This document shows, in pieces, positions 8,570 through 17,426 of a stretch of 64,000 nt of DNA (the first letter of the stretch is position 1; each line of letters starts with the position of its first letter). This DNA is from Deltaproteobacteria bacterium (GTDB lineage: Bacteria; Desulfobacterota; Desulfobacteria; Desulfobacterales; Desulfosarcinaceae), in contig JAHLLR010000020.1 in NCBI GenBank assembly GCA_020444075.1, positions 1 through 64,000 of the forward strand, given 5' to 3'. The notes under the pieces were generated by a model. The model was not told the origin of the DNA, did not search any database, and saw only the letters and a list, made by a program, of their open reading frames with translations. Position numbers and translations under genes: made by a program.

Positions 8570-11095
8570 TTACATAAAGGATTGAATGTTTTTCAAACGG
8601 TTGGCCATATCCTGCAACCGGCCCGACATCACCCGGATAAAGCTTTTGCCGTCCGGCGTGTGTTCACCGTCGAAGCTGATGGCAATGCCTGCAAACTTGA
8701 AATCCACGGGGACACCGTTCACATCGATGGGTTCGTCCTGGAGGGCTTTCATCACCCGGTTCAGGGCTTTTTTGGAATCCTCGCGGTTGATCAGCGGCAG
8801 CACCGCCACGATGGTATTCTTGCCCAGCTGGCCGACGATGTCCACCTCGCGGAACGTTTGGGACAACAGGGCCAGCACGGTTTCCATGAGGATTTCGTTG
8901 TTGATGGCGCCGGCCGGCGCCTTTGATCGGGGTCTGATCTTTACCATGGAGAAGGCCAGGGCGGAAAAGGAGTAGTCGTACCGGTTGGCCCGGGCGATCT
9001 CCTTTTCCAGGATAAAGGCCATGGCGCTGGCTTTGATCACGCCGGTGGGCATGACCCGGTTGGCCTCTTTTTCCTTGATCAGCTGCTTCTGATGGGCGAT
9101 CTCATCCTGGATTTTTTTATAGTTGTTTTCATCGATCTCACCGGCTTCGACTTTGCTTCGGACAATCTTGAGGATTTCTCCCAACTCGTCGTGCTCGCTG
9201 ACACTCTGTTCCAGGGTCTGGAGCACACTGAGAACTTTGTGAGGTTTTCCGCTTCCCCCGCCTTCACCCGACTGGCCCTTGGATTTGATCCATTCGGCGC
9301 GCATCTGGTCCAGGACCGTTTCCATCCGGGCGTTGAGGCGGTCTTCCAGTTTGGCGATCACATCGCCTCCCACATCCATCTTGCCCAGCTGGCTGACAAT
9401 ATTCGACTCGATGCTTCCCACCACCTTTTTCAGATGCTCGGGATCATCCTTTTCCTGCGTCTGGTCCATGGCCATCTGGCCGCCCATCTGTTCCACGTAA
9501 CCGGCCAGAATATCGGCGAGCACATCTTCGTCCCCGCTGCCTTTGCGGATCTCGGCGGCCAGGTAAATCAACTGGGCCGCCTGCTCCGGATTATTCTTGA
9601 ATTCCGCGATCAGCTGATCACCGTCCACACCGATCTCTTCTCCGCTCTCCTGAAGGATATTGGCCAGGCCCTCGCTCTGCAGTTCCTTGCCCAACGCCTG
9701 TATCAGCTCCAGATACTGGGTGTGGGACATGCCCTCCTCCAACAGGGCCTTTTTAATTTTGGGCAGCAGCCGCTTAAGTTCGACGGCCTCGGGTACGAGC
9801 CGCCTGAGGATATGGGCCATGCGCGCAGGCGTGATCTTGCCTTGCTGGTACTCGTCTCTCACCAGTTGGATGAGCACCCGATCGGTGAGCTCATTGGCAT
9901 TTTCCAGAATGGCCGCCTCGTTTTCATAGGCGACACCCAGGGCTTTCTGGGCCTCAATGCCTTCCAGCAGCTGCTTTTTCATGTCGAAGACGGCACCGGC
10001 CAGATCGGCAATGGCCACGTCGCCTTTGCCTTCCAGGTGCTTTTCCACTTCGAATCGCATCACTTCCAGCTGCTGAAACAGCAGGTTGCCGTGGCCGCCC
10101 GTCCCCGATCCGCCGTGGCCGCCCGGTCCGCTGCCCGTGCCGGCACCCCCACCGCCTGAACCCGTTCCCGTGCCTCCGCCATCTCCGGTTCCAAGGCCAG
10201 GTCCTGTCCCGCCGGGCCCACCCGCACCGCTGCCTGTGCCGCCACCTTCTCCCGTGCCGGTCCCTGCCTCGCCAGTACCGTCCCCGGTTCCACCCGGTCC
10301 CCAACCGCCACCCGGCCGGTCCCCGGATCCGGTTCCCGGGCCGCCGCTGCCGTCTCCAGCCCCGGTCCCCCCTCCTGAGCCGCCGGTACCGTTTCCGGTG
10401 CCGCTGCCGACACCCGATCCCGCACCCTTGCCTTCAGCTGAAACCTGCTCCAGGTCTGCCTGAATCATGTTCTTGGAAACGGCCCCGGGATTGGCCATGA
10501 GGGATTCGATGTTCAGGGTTTTGGCGAACTCTTCGGTGAGCACGCTCTCCAGGAGGGTGTCCATGAACATCTTGCGGGTTTTGGCTTCGTCTTCGGCGGC
10601 CAGCATCTGGGGGGTCAGGTCCTTCAGGGCGTCACGGGCGATCACCTCATCATCGTCGGTCACTTTTTTGTAACGTACGTGGTTGACCTTGATATTGACG
10701 ACCCCCCGGGCAAAGATGGCCTTTTTGAATCCTTCGGCCCCGTCATATTTGTTTAAGTTGCCAAACACCTCCAGAAAAACCTTGATCTCCCGCCGTTCAA
10801 GACCGGGTTCAATGGAAATGGATTGAATGCCGTTGGTTTTGAACAGCAGCGCCAGGCGGCTCACGTTGAGGCGGGAATCCAGCGGTTCCTCATCCACGAA
10901 AAACTCCTCGCGGTTGAGAATAAACACCACCGGAGAGATGATCTTCAACAGGTTTACGGCGCCTTCGTAGAACATGTCGATGGATTGTTCCACAAACGGG
11001 TGGCTGGGCTGATACATCATGGAACGATTGAACAGCAGGGCAATGGTTCGACCGAACTGGGAGAGCTGATTTTTCGTTGCGGCATCTAATGGCAT
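8570..11095 (-). CDS. Gly-rich signalling protein with degenerate GGDEF domain
   Basis: This 841-residue soluble protein has three parts. Residues 1-190 form an alpha/beta domain (PSHPFVEQSIDMFYEGA, then SPVVFILNREEFFVDEEPL) like the N-terminal modules seen beside HEAT or HD domains in deltaproteobacteria. Residues 222-336 are an extreme Gly/Thr/Ser tract. Residues 340-680 are mainly helical. The last 150 residues have the shape of a GGDEF domain (RANRYDYSFSALAFSM, then IVGQLGKNTIVAVLP), but LGKNT stands where GGDEF/GGEEF should be, so cyclase activity is unlikely. The start has a GAGG site. It lies between the kinase (7 nt) and the antiporter (6 nt), and may be a kinase substrate or scaffold; that is inference. 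Confidence 0.7.
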   Translation of the reverse strand: MPLDAATKNQLSQFGRTIALLFNRSMMYQPSHPFVEQSIDMFYEGAVNLLKIISPVVFILNREEFFVDEEPLDSRLNVSRLALLFKTNGIQSISIEPGLERREIKVFLEVFGNLNKYDGAEGFKKAIFARGVVNIKVNHVRYKKVTDDDEVIARDALKDLTPQMLAAEDEAKTRKMFMDTLLESVLTEEFAKTLNIESLMANPGAVSKNMIQADLEQVSAEGKGAGSGVGSGTGNGTGGSGGGTGAGDGSGGPGTGSGDRPGGGWGPGGTGDGTGEAGTGTGEGGGTGSGAGGPGGTGPGLGTGDGGGTGTGSGGGGAGTGSGPGGHGGSGTGGHGNLLFQQLEVMRFEVEKHLEGKGDVAIADLAGAVFDMKKQLLEGIEAQKALGVAYENEAAILENANELTDRVLIQLVRDEYQQGKITPARMAHILRRLVPEAVELKRLLPKIKKALLEEGMSHTQYLELIQALGKELQSEGLANILQESGEEIGVDGDQLIAEFKNNPEQAAQLIYLAAEIRKGSGDEDVLADILAGYVEQMGGQMAMDQTQEKDDPEHLKKVVGSIESNIVSQLGKMDVGGDVIAKLEDRLNARMETVLDQMRAEWIKSKGQSGEGGGSGKPHKVLSVLQTLEQSVSEHDELGEILKIVRSKVEAGEIDENNYKKIQDEIAHQKQLIKEKEANRVMPTGVIKASAMAFILEKEIARANRYDYSFSALAFSMVKIRPRSKAPAGAINNEILMETVLALLSQTFREVDIVGQLGKNTIVAVLPLINREDSKKALNRVMKALQDEPIDVNGVPVDFKFAGIAISFDGEHTPDGKSFIRVMSGRLQDMANRLKNIQSFM
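10088..10432 (-). repeat. Low-complexity Gly/Thr/Ser-coding tract
   Basis: About 115 codons dominated by Gly with Thr, Ser, Pro and Ala make a GC-rich imprecise repeat of GGN-ACN/AGN units. On the plus strand it reads as an artificial Pro-rich frame. Such tracts can change length by slippage. Confidence 0.85.
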
Positions 11096-11102
11096 GGTGT
11101 CC

Positions 11103-12011
11103 TCATCTGGCTGAAGATGGTGTCGTCAATTTTTTTGAAAAGCGTTCCAGTTGTGATGCGAACTCCCGACAGGATTCGTATCGCTGATCCCGATCAAAGG
11201 CAAGTGCCTTGAACAGGATTTCATCCAGGGTTCGGTTGGCCACGGGATGGACCTCGGATGGCCGCTGCCGGAAAATCCGGTCCTTCAACGCCAGCTTCAT
11301 CTTGAGCAGTTCCATGGCCGTCCGGTAGGGGGGGTAGGGCAACCTGGACATGAGCATTTCGAGCATCATTACTCCGGCGCTGTACATGTCCGCGCGGCCG
11401 TCGACGGTTCCCGACAGAATCTGTTCCGGCGCGATATACATGGGCGTGCCCAACAGCAACCGGTCGCTCTTGCTCGTGGTCCGCGAAACCCGGGCTACAC
11501 CGAAATCGGTGATCAGCGGCCGCTTGGAATGTGCTTCGATCATGACGTTGTCCGGTTTGATATCACGGTGCACGATGTCGTTGTCATGGGCATATGCCAG
11601 TGCATCGAGGATTTTCAGCATCAGGGAAAGAATGGTCGGAAGCGGCATAAATCGTTTGGAAGGAACGATATTTTTCTGGGTTTTCCGGATGTAGTAGGAC
11701 AATTCGTTGCCCTTGACCAGCTGCATGGTAAAAAAGAGAAATTCTTCCGTTTCGCCCACTTCATAAACGGGAATAATGTGAGGGTGCATCAAAATGGCTG
11801 CCGATTCGGCCTCCTGCTGGAAAAAGGCAGCGGTTTTTTCCGTCAGCAGGGATTTGGGAAGGATCTTGACGGCAATCTGCCGTTTAAGGGTTTTCTGGAA
11901 GGCCACGAAAACGGCGGACATGGCGCCGTGCCCGATCTTTTTCAGCAGCACGGAGGTGCCCACCTGCTGGCCGACCAGATGATCCAGATTGAGGTTGCCG
12001 ATGGTTGACAT
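11103..12011 (-). CDS. Serine/threonine protein kinase (Hanks/PknB type)
   Basis: A 302-residue soluble kinase with all key motifs: the glycine loop IGHGAMSAVF (near residue 26), catalytic Lys49 in IAVKIL, HRDIKPDN with Asp150, DFG at 169-171, and GTPMYIAPEQ in the activation segment. There is no membrane helix and no PASTA domain, unlike PknB, so it is a cytoplasmic kinase-only protein of minimal length. It lies 8 nt after the radical SAM gene and 7 nt before the Gly-rich GGDEF-like gene, so these are almost certainly one transcript. The targets are unknown; the neighbouring gene product is the obvious candidate. Confidence 0.93.
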   Translation of the reverse strand: MSTIGNLNLDHLVGQQVGTSVLLKKIGHGAMSAVFVAFQKTLKRQIAVKILPKSLLTEKTAAFFQQEAESAAILMHPHIIPVYEVGETEEFLFFTMQLVKGNELSYYIRKTQKNIVPSKRFMPLPTILSLMLKILDALAYAHDNDIVHRDIKPDNVMIEAHSKRPLITDFGVARVSRTTSKSDRLLLGTPMYIAPEQILSGTVDGRADMYSAGVMMLEMLMSRLPYPPYRTAMELLKMKLALKDRIFRQRPSEVHPVANRTLDEILFKALAFDRDQRYESCREFASQLERFSKKLTTPSSAR

Positions 12012-12019
12012 GATTTTCC

Positions 12020-13033
12020 TTACCTACCGATGCCCGCTATGACCGTTTGGCAGCCGCTGCACCGGCCTTTTCGCACCCGGTTGTCCATAATCTGAAATCC
12101 CCTGCGGGCAATCACGGTTTCCCCGCAACCGGGACAGATGGTGTCTTCACCGCCCTGTCCGGGAATGTTGCCCGTATAGACATACTTCAGTCCGGCGGCA
12201 ATTCCGATTTCTCTGGCCTTCATGAGGGTGCCCATCGGCGTCGGGCCTCGATCCGTCAACTGGTAAGTGGGGTGAAAACGGCTCACGTGCCAGGGGGTTT
12301 CAGGACCCAGCTCCCCGGCGATAAAGTCAGCCAGCCGGGAAAGCTCCCCGGGATCGTCGTTAAGCCCGGGAATGATCAGGGTGGTGACTTCCACCCAGAT
12401 CTTCAAGGGTTTCATTCGCCGCAGGGTTTCCTTCACCGGTTCCAGCCTGGCGCCGCACTGCCGTTTGTAGAAATCGTCGCTATAGGCTTTCAGGTCAACG
12501 TTGGCGGCATCTAGCCAGGGGCTGATCCGTTCCAGGGCCTCGGCGCTCATGAATCCATTGGTCACGAATACATTTTTGATTCCCTGGCTGTGGGCCAATT
12601 GTGCCGTGTCGCAGGCGAACTCGAAAAAAACCGTCGGTTCGGTATAGGTGTAGGCGATGCTGGCACAGTTCCGGCGCCGGGCGGCCGCTACCACCTGTTG
12701 CGGTGTCGCCGCATCTCCCGCCACCATGCCGTTCCGGTCCGCCGGCATCTGGGCGATGTCGGCATTCTGGCAGAACCGGCATTTGAAATTACAGCCCACC
12801 GTGGCGATGGAAAAAGACCGGCTGCCGGGCATCATGTGGAAAATCGGTTTTTTCTCGATGGGGTCGTCGCCGGCAGCGATCAGTCGCCCGTATACCCGTG
12901 TCTCCAGAACACCATCCCGGTTTTCCCGCACCCCGCAGATTCCCCGTTTGCCGTTGCCGATCACGCACAGGTGGCTGCACAGCCGGCATCGGACCCGCTG
13001 GTTTTGCAGGCTTTCGTAGAGCCAGGCTTCCAT
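12020..13033 (-). CDS. amrS: AmmeMemoRadiSam system radical SAM enzyme (AmrS-like)
   Basis: A 337-residue radical SAM protein. The cluster motif CNFKCRFC is at about residues 81-88. An N-terminal Cys-rich segment (CRLCSHLC, then GICGVRE) and a C-terminal zinc-ribbon-like segment (CPGCGE, then CSGCQ) are typical of AmrS, a relative of pyruvate-formate-lyase activating enzymes. It binds a 4Fe-4S cluster and S-adenosylmethionine; its physiological substrate is unknown. I start at 13033 because AGGAG lies 8 nt upstream; an ATG-independent extension to 13072 is possible. The usual AmmeMemo partner genes are not next to it. Instead it heads the kinase-antiporter run. Confidence 0.85.
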   Translation of the reverse strand: MEAWLYESLQNQRVRCRLCSHLCVIGNGKRGICGVRENRDGVLETRVYGRLIAAGDDPIEKKPIFHMMPGSRSFSIATVGCNFKCRFCQNADIAQMPADRNGMVAGDAATPQQVVAAARRRNCASIAYTYTEPTVFFEFACDTAQLAHSQGIKNVFVTNGFMSAEALERISPWLDAANVDLKAYSDDFYKRQCGARLEPVKETLRRMKPLKIWVEVTTLIIPGLNDDPGELSRLADFIAGELGPETPWHVSRFHPTYQLTDRGPTPMGTLMKAREIGIAAGLKYVYTGNIPGQGGEDTICPGCGETVIARRGFQIMDNRVRKGRCSGCQTVIAGIGR

Positions 13034-13195
13034 CGGGGCGGCTCCTTTCCTTTCGGGTCTGTTCCCGGCCATGGGGTCTGCTTGTCCGAAAACAGAATTT
13101 TTTAATTTAAACAGTTATTTGAATCTTTTGTCAAATGATTCTAACCAAATCCGGTCAATTATTAAACCGAAAAGGGGAGTGTAATTTCCGGCCGG

Positions 13196-13996
13196 TTATT
13201 GCGGGGAGTCGTCAAAACCATTGGATGGGGCCATACCGGAACAGCCGGTCGCACCGGCTACTATGCGGCCGACTTTTTTGGGCTTGTATTGGATCGCCAG
13301 GGGACGCGTGCGGAACCGGGGCACCAGGGTGACGACCATACCGGCGAAGGTCCCGAAGGGGAACCGCTGGACCAGGCCTGATCCTTCGAAATGCTTCATC
13401 CAGGCTCCCCAGGGGCCGGGAAACTGGCAGACGGTCCGCCAGCACACCGGGACCGGCCCCATCAACTCCCGGACCATGCTTTTGATTTCCCAGACGCTGA
13501 AAAAGTTGGCTCGGTTGTAAATGGTCGGAGTGAATATCCCCTGCACCCGGCGACCGATGCCCGTGAGGGCGTAGCGGTTCAAAAATCCGATAAACACCCG
13601 GTCCTTGGCCACCCGAAAGGCTTCCGCTAGGGCTTTTTTCGGATTGTCTACAAATTCCAGGCAGGTAAACAGGCAGGCGTGGTTGAACGAATTGTCGTCA
13701 AAGGGAAGATCTTCGGCGATTCCTCGATACAGGGAGACGCGATTGCCCAGCGTTTGGGACAAGATGTCCAGCATGTAGGGGGAGGGGTCGATGCCTGTCA
13801 CGTCGAGGCCCTTCTCCAAAAGCGGTTCGATCGAGGCTCCGGTACCGCAACCGATGTCCAGCACCGATTCCCCGGCGACCGGATCCAGCATCCCCAGCAT
13901 GAGGCGGCTCTCAAGGTCAGCGGCAAAGCGGTTTTTCCGCTTTAAAATCCACTGGTCGTATCGTTTGGCATCCTGAAAGTCGAAAATATATCCCAT
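13196..13996 (-). CDS. Class I SAM-dependent methyltransferase
   Basis: A 266-residue protein with the methyltransferase_11 fold. Motif I is VLDIGCGTGASIEPL near residue 44 and the acidic loop is VTGIDPSPYML near residue 66. Then come LPFDDNSFNHACLFTCLEFVDNP, the motif of small-molecule and UbiE-like enzymes, and a C-terminal cap. The substrate cannot be told; relatives act on lipids, quinones or metabolites. It is transcribed divergently from trmO, with a 122-bp gap, and has no clear ribosome binding site. It ends at 13196, well upstream of the radical SAM gene, so it is probably a separate unit. Confidence 0.85.
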   Translation of the reverse strand: MGYIFDFQDAKRYDQWILKRKNRFAADLESRLMLGMLDPVAGESVLDIGCGTGASIEPLLEKGLDVTGIDPSPYMLDILSQTLGNRVSLYRGIAEDLPFDDNSFNHACLFTCLEFVDNPKKALAEAFRVAKDRVFIGFLNRYALTGIGRRVQGIFTPTIYNRANFFSVWEIKSMVRELMGPVPVCWRTVCQFPGPWGAWMKHFEGSGLVQRFPFGTFAGMVVTLVPRFRTRPLAIQYKPKKVGRIVAGATGCSGMAPSNGFDDSPQ

Positions 13997-14118
13997 AGAA
14001 ATAAGTGTATTTAATTACAGCAGTTGAATCAAGCGTAACGTTTATAATATATTTCTTGATCATCGGGTTGCAAGTTGATTGTATGAAACCTTCCTTCACC
14101 ATTCACGAGGAGACCGCC

Positions 14119-14541
14119 ATGAGCGACTCGTTTCAGGTGCATCCCATCGGCTGGGTTGGCAAAGAAGGCAATGAAATTCGCATCGACATCGAAACCGATT
14201 TCCAGGACTGCCTTCTGGGGCTGGAGGGTTTTTCGCATATCGTCGTGTGCTACTGGTTTCACGAAAACGATAATCCGGAAGACCGCCGCCGGCTCCGGGT
14301 ACACCCGCGGAAAAACCCTGCAAACCCGCTTACCGGCGTTTTTGCCACCCATGCCCCGGTCCGCCCCAACCTGATCGGCATGTCGACCTGCCGGGTGATC
14401 TCCGTTACCGGGACCACGATCCGCATCGATGCGATCGACGCCCGCAACGGCACGCCGGTGATCGATATCAAGGGCTACCTTCCCGATCGGTTAAAACCAT
14501 CGGAGATCCGCGTGCCGGATTGGGCTTCGGGGCCACGGTAA
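14119..14541 (+). CDS. trmO: tRNA (N6-threonylcarbamoyladenosine37-N6)-methyltransferase, TrmO family
   Basis: A 140-residue protein with the TsaA-like/TrmO beta-barrel core: VHPIGWV at the start, LEGFSHIVVCYWFH near residue 37, RVHPRKNP near residue 60, and GVFATHAPVRPNLIGMSTCRV near residue 75, which contains the SAM-binding region. TrmO methylates t6A37 of tRNA-Thr in E. coli. That enzyme has about 235 residues; this is the short form lacking the C-terminal domain. An upstream ATG at 14005 is open, but GAGGAGA stands just before 14119, which also matches the family start. Confidence 0.85.
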   Translation: MSDSFQVHPIGWVGKEGNEIRIDIETDFQDCLLGLEGFSHIVVCYWFHENDNPEDRRRLRVHPRKNPANPLTGVFATHAPVRPNLIGMSTCRVISVTGTTIRIDAIDARNGTPVIDIKGYLPDRLKPSEIRVPDWASGPR

Positions 14542-14607
14542 AGGTTTAATCGGAAGAAAATCACTTTCCCATCAACTCCCTGGATAGACGCGACGGCCAC
14601 TGCTCCT

Positions 14608-17106
14608 ATGCAACCGCCAACAACCCATCAAACCGCTACCATCACCGAACGACTGCGCGGGATTGTGGATCGTGTCACCTACCATAATGCCGATAACGGC
14701 TGGTCGGTTCTTCGCGTCCTGCCGTTCAACAACCCCCACCAGCAGGAAACCGTGATTGTTCACCAGACTCGGGTATTTGCCGGTGCGACTATGGAATTTT
14801 CCGGCGCCTGGACCGTCAACCCCAGATATGGCCGGCAATTCAACGCCACCCGTGCCATGGAACTCAAGCCGGCCACCAGTGCGGCGCTGGAAAAATACCT
14901 CGGATCGGGGCTCATCAAGGGGGTCGGGCCCAAAACGGCAAAAAAGATAGTCAGGCATTTTGACAAGGACACCCTGGATATTTTCGAAGGAGACATCGAA
15001 AGGCTCACCGAGGTTCCGGGGATTGCGGAAAAAAAGCTGGAGACCATCAGCGCGGCGTGGATCGAGCACCGTGCCGTCCGCGAAGTCATGATGTTCCTGC
15101 AGTCCCATGGGATCAGCACGCTCTATGCCGTCCGGATTTATAAAACATACGGGGACCAGGCCATCGCCACTGTCACCGAAGATCCCTATCGGTTGGCCAG
15201 AGATTTATACGGGATCGGTTTTTTTTCAGCGGACCGGGTCGCCCTGAGCATCGGTTTGGCCGTCGACAGCCGGCAGCGAATCATGGCGGGAATCAGCCAC
15301 GTGTTGGCCGCCAGCCGAGATTTCGGCCACTGCTACCTGACGGAAGCGCAAATCCGGGTGCAGACCAATGATCTGCTGGCCTTGGACGTCTGCGACCGTT
15401 TGCCCGCATTGCTCAAGGATATGGAGACCGGCGGCCTGCTGATGGTGCGGGGACGCGAGGATCCCGAAGCGGGCACCGAGCGATGCTATTATTCAAAAAC
15501 ACTGTATTTCGATGAGTTGGTTGTGGCTCGAAAGATAGCCCGCATGGATAGCCCGGTCCCCATCGACATGGATTGGGTACGGCGCTGGATCGATAAGTAC
15601 TGCCGGACCAGCCGCATCCGCCTGAGCGATGAGCAGGCGGCGGCCGTCCAGGGTATCGCGGGCAGACAATTCTCCGTGTTGACCGGAGGCCCCGGGGTGG
15701 GCAAGACCACCACGACCCTTGTCCTGGTGAAGCTGCTCGAAGCGCTTCGCGCGCGTGTGCTGCTGGCCGCCCCTACCGGCCGGGCCGCACAGCGGATGAC
15801 CGATGTCATCGGACGGGAATCCAAGACGATCCATCGGCTGCTGGAATGGCAGTTGGGGCGGTTCAAGAAAAACGAAGAGAACCCCCTCGATGCGGATTTT
15901 CTCATCGTGGATGAATGTTCCATGCTGGATATCAGCCTGACGGCGTCCCTGCTCAAGGCGGTTCCGGAACGCGGACAGGTCCTTTTTATCGGCGATGCCG
16001 ACCAGCTGCCTTCGGTGGGCGCCGGCAATGTCCTGCGGGATATCATCGCTTCCGGCAGGGTCCCTTCCTTTCGATTGACCCGGATTTTCAGGCAGGCGGA
16101 GCAGTCCCTGATTATCAAATACGCCCATGAGATCAATCGCGGAGATATGCCGTACATCGACTCTCCGTTTAAAAAGCCGGAGATCTGGACCAGCGGTGCC
16201 GATTGTTTCTTCATGGATTCGGATGAAGCCACCCAGGATCAGCTGCGTTTCGTGTCCAGGGTGAAACGATTTTATGACGCGCGGCCGCCCTCCCCGGAAG
16301 CGGTTGGTGAGGAGAATCTTTATGAATTCCGCATCAGCGAGCCGGTCGTCCCTTACGAGACCGAACTGACGATTCCCAAAAAATTCGAACATGTCAATCC
16401 GGACCAGGTGGCCCGGGCCGGCAATCGAATCGAGGAACTGGTTTCCGTCCTGAAAAAAATCCACCCCTGGTCTTCACTGCACTATGGGCTTTCCGCGTCT
16501 GACGTCATCAAGAAATTATACCTGGAATGGATCCCCAAATATTACCCGGGCCGTGAAATCCAGATCCTATCTCCCATGACCCGGGGCAGTCTCGGCACCG
16601 TGAGCCTGAATGCGATGATTCAGGAGGCGGCCAATCCCCCGGCAGAGGGAAAACACCAGCTTAAGGTGGGCGAACGGGTCTTCAGAACCGGAGACCGGGT
16701 CATCCATCGCAGGAACAACTACGATCTGGGGGTGTTCAACGGTGACATCGGCGAAATCGTTCAGATCGACAACGAGGCGCTGACCTGCACAGTCTCCTTT
16801 TTTCCGGACAACCGCACCGTCGACTATCAACGGGACGATATCGTCGAACTTGACCTGGCATACGCCATTACGATCCACAAATCCCAGGGTAGTGAATTTG
16901 AAGTGGTCATCCTTCCGGTGCTCACCCAGCATTTCAAGATGCTCTTCAGGAACCTCCTGTACACCGGACTGACGCGTGCCCGACGCCTGGCGGTGCTGGT
17001 GGGCACCCGCAAAGCCATGGCCATGTCGGTGAGAAACCAGGACACCAGCCGGCGGCAGACGGCGCTTCAGGAACTGCTGGCTGAAAACCGGAGGTCGGAG
17101 GACTGA
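14608..17106 (+). CDS. recD2: ATP-dependent RecD2-like DNA helicase
   Basis: A superfamily 1B helicase of 832 residues. The N-terminal OB and helix-hairpin-helix region (IKGVGPKTAKKIV near residue 110, VPGIAEKKLE) is the RecD2 hallmark. Walker A is LTGGPGVGKTTT near residue 358, Walker B LIVDECSML near 432, then GDADQLPSVGAGNVL and LTRIFRQ. The SH3-type domain and motif VI (AITIHKSQGSEFEVV and YTGLTRA) close it. It unwinds DNA 5' to 3' and works outside RecBCD in many bacteria. Compared with typical 720-750-residue RecD2 there is an extra stretch at about residues 555-615. The last 17 codons are duplicated 1.8 kb downstream. Confidence 0.93.
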   Translation: MQPPTTHQTATITERLRGIVDRVTYHNADNGWSVLRVLPFNNPHQQETVIVHQTRVFAGATMEFSGAWTVNPRYGRQFNATRAMELKPATSAALEKYLGSGLIKGVGPKTAKKIVRHFDKDTLDIFEGDIERLTEVPGIAEKKLETISAAWIEHRAVREVMMFLQSHGISTLYAVRIYKTYGDQAIATVTEDPYRLARDLYGIGFFSADRVALSIGLAVDSRQRIMAGISHVLAASRDFGHCYLTEAQIRVQTNDLLALDVCDRLPALLKDMETGGLLMVRGREDPEAGTERCYYSKTLYFDELVVARKIARMDSPVPIDMDWVRRWIDKYCRTSRIRLSDEQAAAVQGIAGRQFSVLTGGPGVGKTTTTLVLVKLLEALRARVLLAAPTGRAAQRMTDVIGRESKTIHRLLEWQLGRFKKNEENPLDADFLIVDECSMLDISLTASLLKAVPERGQVLFIGDADQLPSVGAGNVLRDIIASGRVPSFRLTRIFRQAEQSLIIKYAHEINRGDMPYIDSPFKKPEIWTSGADCFFMDSDEATQDQLRFVSRVKRFYDARPPSPEAVGEENLYEFRISEPVVPYETELTIPKKFEHVNPDQVARAGNRIEELVSVLKKIHPWSSLHYGLSASDVIKKLYLEWIPKYYPGREIQILSPMTRGSLGTVSLNAMIQEAANPPAEGKHQLKVGERVFRTGDRVIHRRNNYDLGVFNGDIGEIVQIDNEALTCTVSFFPDNRTVDYQRDDIVELDLAYAITIHKSQGSEFEVVILPVLTQHFKMLFRNLLYTGLTRARRLAVLVGTRKAMAMSVRNQDTSRRQTALQELLAENRRSED
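17049..17103 (+). repeat. recD2 tail, copy 1 of a duplicated segment
   Basis: The end of recD2 (17049-17103) recurs with small gaps at 18859-18903. An 18-nt core, ACGGCGCTTCAGGAACTG, is identical (17059-17076 and 18866-18883). The two copies bracket the toxin-antitoxin genes and the transposase remnant. Confidence 0.85.
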
Positions 17107-17426
17107 GACCGGAATTCGGAGTTCGGTATCACTCCTCACCTCGGCTCCCTCCATGGGAGAGGGACAAGGTGAGGGATAATGACGTTGCATACAAGAAATC
17201 GGAGAGCAAAAAATTGATGACGGATAATGGCATAGGGGAACGCATATAATTATGGCTGCCCCTATTGTTCTTCCGAGCAAATGAATGATACCTTAAACCG
17301 CTCTTTTGGCCCCCAAACACATCGATTTAAGAGAGAAAAACGACCTTGTTCTTGACCTGAACCCGCTTTAATTTTGCATTTAGTTTGGTCCGATTCCGGC
17401 CAGAGCCGAATTGGCAAAATGCTTTT
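17107..17426. other. Intergenic region with palindromic repeat
   Basis: This 320-bp region after recD2 has no credible gene. It contains a palindromic element at 17134-17174 and an AT-richer stretch (17210-17420) with no obvious signal. Both neighbouring genes end into it, so it may serve as a convergent termination zone. Confidence 0.6.
17134..17174. repeat. Palindromic REP-like element
   Basis: CCTCACCT (17134-17141) pairs perfectly with AGGTGAGG (17167-17174). Inside, TCCC (17146-17149) pairs with GGGA (17161-17164). The wording, flanking CTCACC and GGGAGAGGG arms, resembles extragenic palindromes common in proteobacteria; it could also act as a terminator. Confidence 0.6.

Noticed and set aside
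10086-10463. Pro-rich plus-strand frame (PPxPPxP repeats)
   Set aside because: It is the mirror image of the Gly-rich tract on the minus strand, with no start signal.
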